A stretch of 64,000 bases of DNA from assembly GCF_003344535.1 (NCBI RefSeq), contig NZ_QPKS01000010.1, positions 1 to 64,000 of the forward strand, read 5' to 3'. Positions 60,848-64,000 of the stretch are shown here, piece by piece; positions within the stretch are counted from its first letter, which is position 1; every line of letters begins with the position of its first letter. Source of the DNA: Exiguobacterium flavidum (GTDB taxonomy: Bacteria; Bacillota; Bacilli; Exiguobacteriales; Exiguobacteriaceae). Both the position numbers and the translations under genes were made by a program. The notes beneath the pieces were generated by a model. The model was not told the DNA's origin, ran no database searches, and was given only the letters and a program-made list of their open reading frames with translations.

Positions 60848-61606
60848 TCACGAACGGACGGACATGTTCCGTCTGAGGCAGTGGACGGCTGACGTCCAGC
60901 TGCCGAACAGGGCGTTGATCGTCGAAGTCGACGGGACGGATTTATTCTCCGCCCACTTGCGATAGTGGATGATGTTCAAGGCAGGAAGCTCGGCTTGCGC
61001 GGCGCGGAGCGCTTCGAGGACGTCCTCTTCCGCCCATTTGCGGCGGGGAGGCGCGATGTCGAGACACGTCAAGGCATCGATCCACGAGCCGTACTTCCGG
61101 GCGATCGTCGCTACCGTCGGATGACCGTTCTCCTGCGCCCAGACGGAGTACGTCTGGGTCGTCAGTTTCGGCAACGCCTCTGAAGCCTCGAGCAGCGCGT
61201 TGATGATCCGCTCCTCGGTCATGCAGATCGAGCGATTCATCTCGATCTGGGCTTCCTCGAGCGCGCGTGACCAGGAACCGAAACGGAGATTGATCAGCGT
61301 CAGCGAAGGGCCATGATGGTTCTTCGCCCATTCACGGTAGCTGTTGCTATGGAAAGGTTCGAGCTTGAGGGAGGCATCCTTCAAGAAGCGAAGGATGTCG
61401 TCGTCTGAAAAATAGGGACGGATCGCGGAGAGACCTGCCGCGTTCAACGCTTCACGCCAAGAGCCGAATACGTTGATGATCGTCGTGATCGAAGGCACCT
61501 CGCGTCCGAGCGACCATTTGGAGTATGTCTTCGCGTCGAGCGCTGGATGGTCGGCGCTCGCTTGCACGAGACTATCGATGACTTGTTGTTCAGACCATTT
61601 CTTCAT
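60848..61606 (-). CDS. Protein of four homing-endonuclease-associated-type repeats
   Basis: The 252-residue protein is built of four units of about 60 residues, each with W-x-E/D-x-x-V/I-x-x-L, a T/S-Y-x-x-W core and a closing [FY]GSW-x-x-A. These look like the DNA-binding repeats found beside homing endonucleases, here without a nuclease domain. It probably binds DNA as a stand-alone regulator. ATG 61606 starts 1 bp after the stop of the O-antigen-ligase-like gene, so both are on one transcript. Confidence 0.7.
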   Translation of the reverse strand: MKKWSEQQVIDSLVQASADHPALDAKTYSKWSLGREVPSITTIINVFGSWREALNAAGLSAIRPYFSDDDILRFLKDASLKLEPFHSNSYREWAKNHHGPSLTLINLRFGSWSRALEEAQIEMNRSICMTEERIINALLEASEALPKLTTQTYSVWAQENGHPTVATIARKYGSWIDALTCLDIAPPRRKWAEEDVLEALRAAQAELPALNIIHYRKWAENKSVPSTSTINALFGSWTSAVHCLRRNMSVRS

Positions 61607-61607
61607 G

Positions 61608-62951
61608 CTAGATACCCCTTTCATGTCGTCGTAGTTCTTCATGGTGTGTGGGATACTTCCGGACGGTTGATGTCTTCCGACGGATTGGGAGCGTCGCGAA
61701 CACAATCAGGCTGAGCCAGATTGACAAGAAGCCACCGGGGCGGGCGAGTACACTCTCCGAAAACTGGAGGAGGACGAGCCATGTGGCCATGATGAGCAAG
61801 AAGACCGTGTAGCGGTCGGGCGATAGCTGATAGAGGCGATACGATTTCCAAACGATAAGGGCGAAGGCTGCCGTGTAGAGAAGCAGGCCGACGAGACCGA
61901 GTTCATAGAGCCAGACGATCCAGGAGCTGTGGAACGTATAGAGCTGGCCGATGTTCGGGACGAGCTGATCGAGTGCCGCTTCCGAGGAACCGATGCCATG
62001 CCCGAACACGAGCATGTCCTGAGCGCCTTCGAGCCCGGCCCGCCAAAGCGAACCGCGGCCGTTCAAGTCGAGGACACGGACGATGAGTCCCGAATCGCGG
62101 ACGAGCAACGAGGCGAGGACGAGAGCGAGACCGGTTCCGTAAAGGATCGTCACGGTCTTGCGGACCTTGTCGTTTCGGATCATCAGAACGGAAGCGAGAA
62201 GCAACAGGATGCCGAGTGAGTAAATGCCGGTCTGAGAATATGTCAGGAGCATCGCGAACGCGATGACGAGGAGCACTCCGCCGTACAGGAGGGCAACGCC
62301 ATAGCTTCTCTTCGACAAATAGTGATGGAACTGAATGAAAGCGAACGAACCGCCGGGCGTCAGCCAGGCAGCGAGCGTATTCGGATTGTTCGTCAGGCTC
62401 GCGATGCGGACGAAGTAGTCAAGTTCGCCGATGTAGAGCTGTTTCAGGACGAGTGGACCGAGTGTCAGGATTTGAAGATTGTCGATCGGTACATAATAGG
62501 AACTTTGATGGACGGCAAGGCCGTAGATGGAAAGCAAGAATGCTTGTAAGAGTAGGGCATGTGCGAAGAAACGATGCCAACGTTTGAATTCGGAGAGGCT
62601 GAGCGTCGCAAGCATGAGGACGAGCCCCATGCTCGAAGCGAGTAGAAAGAGTGCGAGTGCCGCGTCGGAATCTGCGCGCTTGAGGAAAAACAGCGTGTGG
62701 ACCGTCAGATAACCGAGCAACGCCGCGACCAGATAGGTTGAACGCGTACGGTTCGGGAAATAGAGCGGACGTCGTGACAGATAGAACATCAAGAACAGAA
62801 GTGGAAAGATGATGAGCAGCAGCCGGTTCAATGTATCCGGGATCACCTCGTCGGTGAAACGGAGCGGGCGGGTCCATAAGTCGGCCATCATCCAGATGGA
62901 AAGGATGAATAAGACAAAGGACTCACGTATATTGACGGTTTTTAACATCAT
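61608..62951 (-). CDS. O-antigen ligase / Wzy-type polymerase-like membrane protein
   Basis: The 447-residue polytopic protein has about eleven hydrophobic segments. The periplasmic-type loop contains LFGH-like FGHGIGSSEAAL and FHSSWIVWLYELGLVGLLLY, the hallmark of the Wzy_C family. It likely polymerises or attaches polysaccharide repeat units on the outside. It is divergent from the chain-length gene at 63288, suggesting one polysaccharide locus that continues to the right. AAGGGTGG lies rather far (about 13 nt) before the start. Confidence 0.8.
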   Translation of the reverse strand: MMLKTVNIRESFVLFILSIWMMADLWTRPLRFTDEVIPDTLNRLLLIIFPLLFLMFYLSRRPLYFPNRTRSTYLVAALLGYLTVHTLFFLKRADSDAALALFLLASSMGLVLMLATLSLSEFKRWHRFFAHALLLQAFLLSIYGLAVHQSSYYVPIDNLQILTLGPLVLKQLYIGELDYFVRIASLTNNPNTLAAWLTPGGSFAFIQFHHYLSKRSYGVALLYGGVLLVIAFAMLLTYSQTGIYSLGILLLLASVLMIRNDKVRKTVTILYGTGLALVLASLLVRDSGLIVRVLDLNGRGSLWRAGLEGAQDMLVFGHGIGSSEAALDQLVPNIGQLYTFHSSWIVWLYELGLVGLLLYTAAFALIVWKSYRLYQLSPDRYTVFLLIMATWLVLLQFSESVLARPGGFLSIWLSLIVFATLPIRRKTSTVRKYPTHHEELRRHERGI

Positions 62952-63287
62952 TACTAGTCTTCATCCACCCTTCTTATAGGACTTATTGCCGAATTCACAA
63001 TATTTTAATCGTTAAATTTGTTTTTACCCAAGAAAGTTAGCTGTTGAAAAGAAAAATCGTCACAATTTCATGAATTATCTTGATTTCTTTTCGTGAATTA
63101 TCTCATTTTGATGAAACGATATACATGTGTGAACTCATCATACGATAGTGAACCATCTGTCATAAAAAAAATAATCATTCCCTCGAAGCTCTAATTGTTT
63201 TGGAAGTCGTTTGGAAATAAGGTTTAGTCATAACCAAGTCATATCCAGATTGTTCTGTCATTTTTTCAGGAAATGAGGTGAATCGGT
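62952..63287. promoter_or_regulatory. AT-rich divergent promoter region of the polysaccharide locus
   Basis: This region contains the direct repeat TGAATTATCT at 63071-63080 and 63094-63103 (23-bp period). No gene is present. The repeats are candidate binding sites for a regulator of the two divergent genes; the period is close to two helix turns. Confidence 0.45.
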
Positions 63288-63953
63288 ATGAGTCCGACGA
63301 ATCAGAAGAAGTCGCTGCAAGACCATTTAGCGATTCTTCGGAAAGGCTGGTGGATCCTCGTATTATCCAGCCTCATCTGGGGAGGTGTCGCGTTCGCCGT
63401 CAGCAAATACGTGATCCCGCCGACCTATCAGGCGACGGCCTACATCCTGGTCGCGCCGCCGACACAAGAAGGGAACACCACGACGAACTCGACGGCTCTC
63501 GTCAGCACCTATCAAGACATTTTGCGAAGTCCCGAAGTCATCGACCAGGTCGCTCAGAAGATGGGGGTGACCGACAAGCGGCTCTTCGACCTGACGGACC
63601 GCCTGATGGTCTCGAGCAATCTCGACTCCCAAGTCATCGCCTTGTCCGTCAAGGACCGCTCGGCAAGCCAGGCAGCGATCCAGGCGAACATGATGACGGA
63701 AGTCTTCCAGGATTACCTTCCGAGCCTGATCAAGACGAGCAACATCCAGACGTTCTCGACAGCCCGGATCCCGACTGAACCTATCTCTCCGAACATCCTC
63801 TTGAACACCCTGCTCGGCACAGTCCTCGGCCTCCTGCTTGGCGTCCTAATCGCCTACTCGCGTTCACTCGCGAAGAAAACGACGAACGCTCCAGTCGTAA
63901 GCACGGAATCTTCTATGGAACGAAACATTCAATCCGTCGTCAATCGATCCTGA
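63288..63953 (+). CDS. Wzz/CpsC-like polysaccharide chain-length regulator
   Basis: The 221-residue membrane protein has helices at about residues 22-43 and 172-193 flanking an outside domain (TYQATAYILVAPP, then a Wzz-like helical region). A proline-rich segment precedes the second helix (TARIPTEPISPN), matching the CpsC/YveK family. These activate a partner tyrosine kinase and set polymer length. The gene starting at 63972 is in the right place for that kinase, but only its first codons are visible. Confidence 0.85.
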   Translation: MSPTNQKKSLQDHLAILRKGWWILVLSSLIWGGVAFAVSKYVIPPTYQATAYILVAPPTQEGNTTTNSTALVSTYQDILRSPEVIDQVAQKMGVTDKRLFDLTDRLMVSSNLDSQVIALSVKDRSASQAAIQANMMTEVFQDYLPSLIKTSNIQTFSTARIPTEPISPNILLNTLLGTVLGLLLGVLIAYSRSLAKKTTNAPVVSTESSMERNIQSVVNRS

Positions 63954-63971
63954 TGGGAAGGAGTTTGCACT

Positions 63972-64000
63972 ATGCAGTCGCTCAATCATCTAGACCGCTA
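63972..64000 (+). CDS. Start of a downstream gene (cut by window edge)
   Basis: ATG at 63972 follows AAGGAG (63959-63964) and opens MQSLNHLDR before the window ends. By position after a CpsC-like gene it may be the partner tyrosine kinase, but the sequence shown is too short to tell. Confidence 0.55.

Noticed and set aside
1..64000. CRISPR arrays, insertion sequences, rRNA or tRNA genes
   Set aside because: No regularly spaced repeats, transposase motifs, or cloverleaf/rRNA signatures were seen on reading either strand.

Overview
This window looks like chromosomal DNA of a Gram-positive member of the Bacilli, most likely Exiguobacterium or a close relative. The genus is an inference; no rRNA or marker gene is present. 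Support for the group comes from Sec signal peptides and a lipobox, a TagG/TagH wall-polymer exporter with a CDP-glycerol-type transferase, a perfect CcpA cre site, AGGAGG-type ribosome binding sites, and GTG or TTG starts. Most of the window is fairly GC-rich for Bacilli. A few islands, notably 51.4-52.6 kb, are clearly AT-rich.

Layout. 0-3 kb: tail of an unknown gene, a frameshifted small gene and a secreted PPC-domain protein. 3.2-9.4 kb: TcaA-like protein, zinc-ribbon proteins and two J-domain-related membrane proteins. 9.7-19.2 kb: wall teichoic acid or polysaccharide assembly (acyltransferase, tagGH, two paralogous glycosyltransferases flanking a long CDP-glycerol-type transferase, gtaB). 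19.3-20.9 kb: secreted subtilase. 21.0-28.5 kb: sugar ABC importer, mtnK- and mtnA-like genes, a DeoR regulator and a class II aldolase behind a cre-bearing promoter; this looks like a DHAP-shunt/5-deoxyribose-type salvage operon. 28.7-31.6 kb: transglutaminase-like membrane protein and two unknown genes. 31.8-37.3 kb: four-gene operon ending in a membrane-anchored SF1 helicase. 37.4-46.5 kb: secreted proteins, a nucleotidyltransferase toxin/antitoxin-like pair, an M48 protease-ankyrin fusion and a secreted 5'-nucleotidase. 47.9-51.0 kb: a 1019-residue probable S-layer or surface protein. 55-62 kb: envelope and regulatory genes. 61.6-64 kb: O-antigen-ligase-like and Wzz-like polysaccharide genes.

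The most exciting locus is 51.4-55.3 kb. A 69-residue secreted pre-peptide carries three tandem KELPFEFS units, which match the LPFEF core of PapR, the quorum-sensing pheromone of the Bacillus cereus PlcR-PapR system. Its gene converges on a PlcR-like HTH-TPR regulator. The pheromone gene and the TPR-coding part of the regulator are AT-rich (about 30% GC in sampled lines), while the HTH-coding part is about 60% GC. This suggests a swapped specificity cassette. Divergent from the regulator is a group of two tiny genes, a protein whose C-terminus resembles a PqqD-type RiPP recognition element, and a methyltransferase-like protein. Together these could form a pheromone-controlled peptide-modification locus.

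All conclusions come from reading the sequence by eye; no database search or structure prediction was run.
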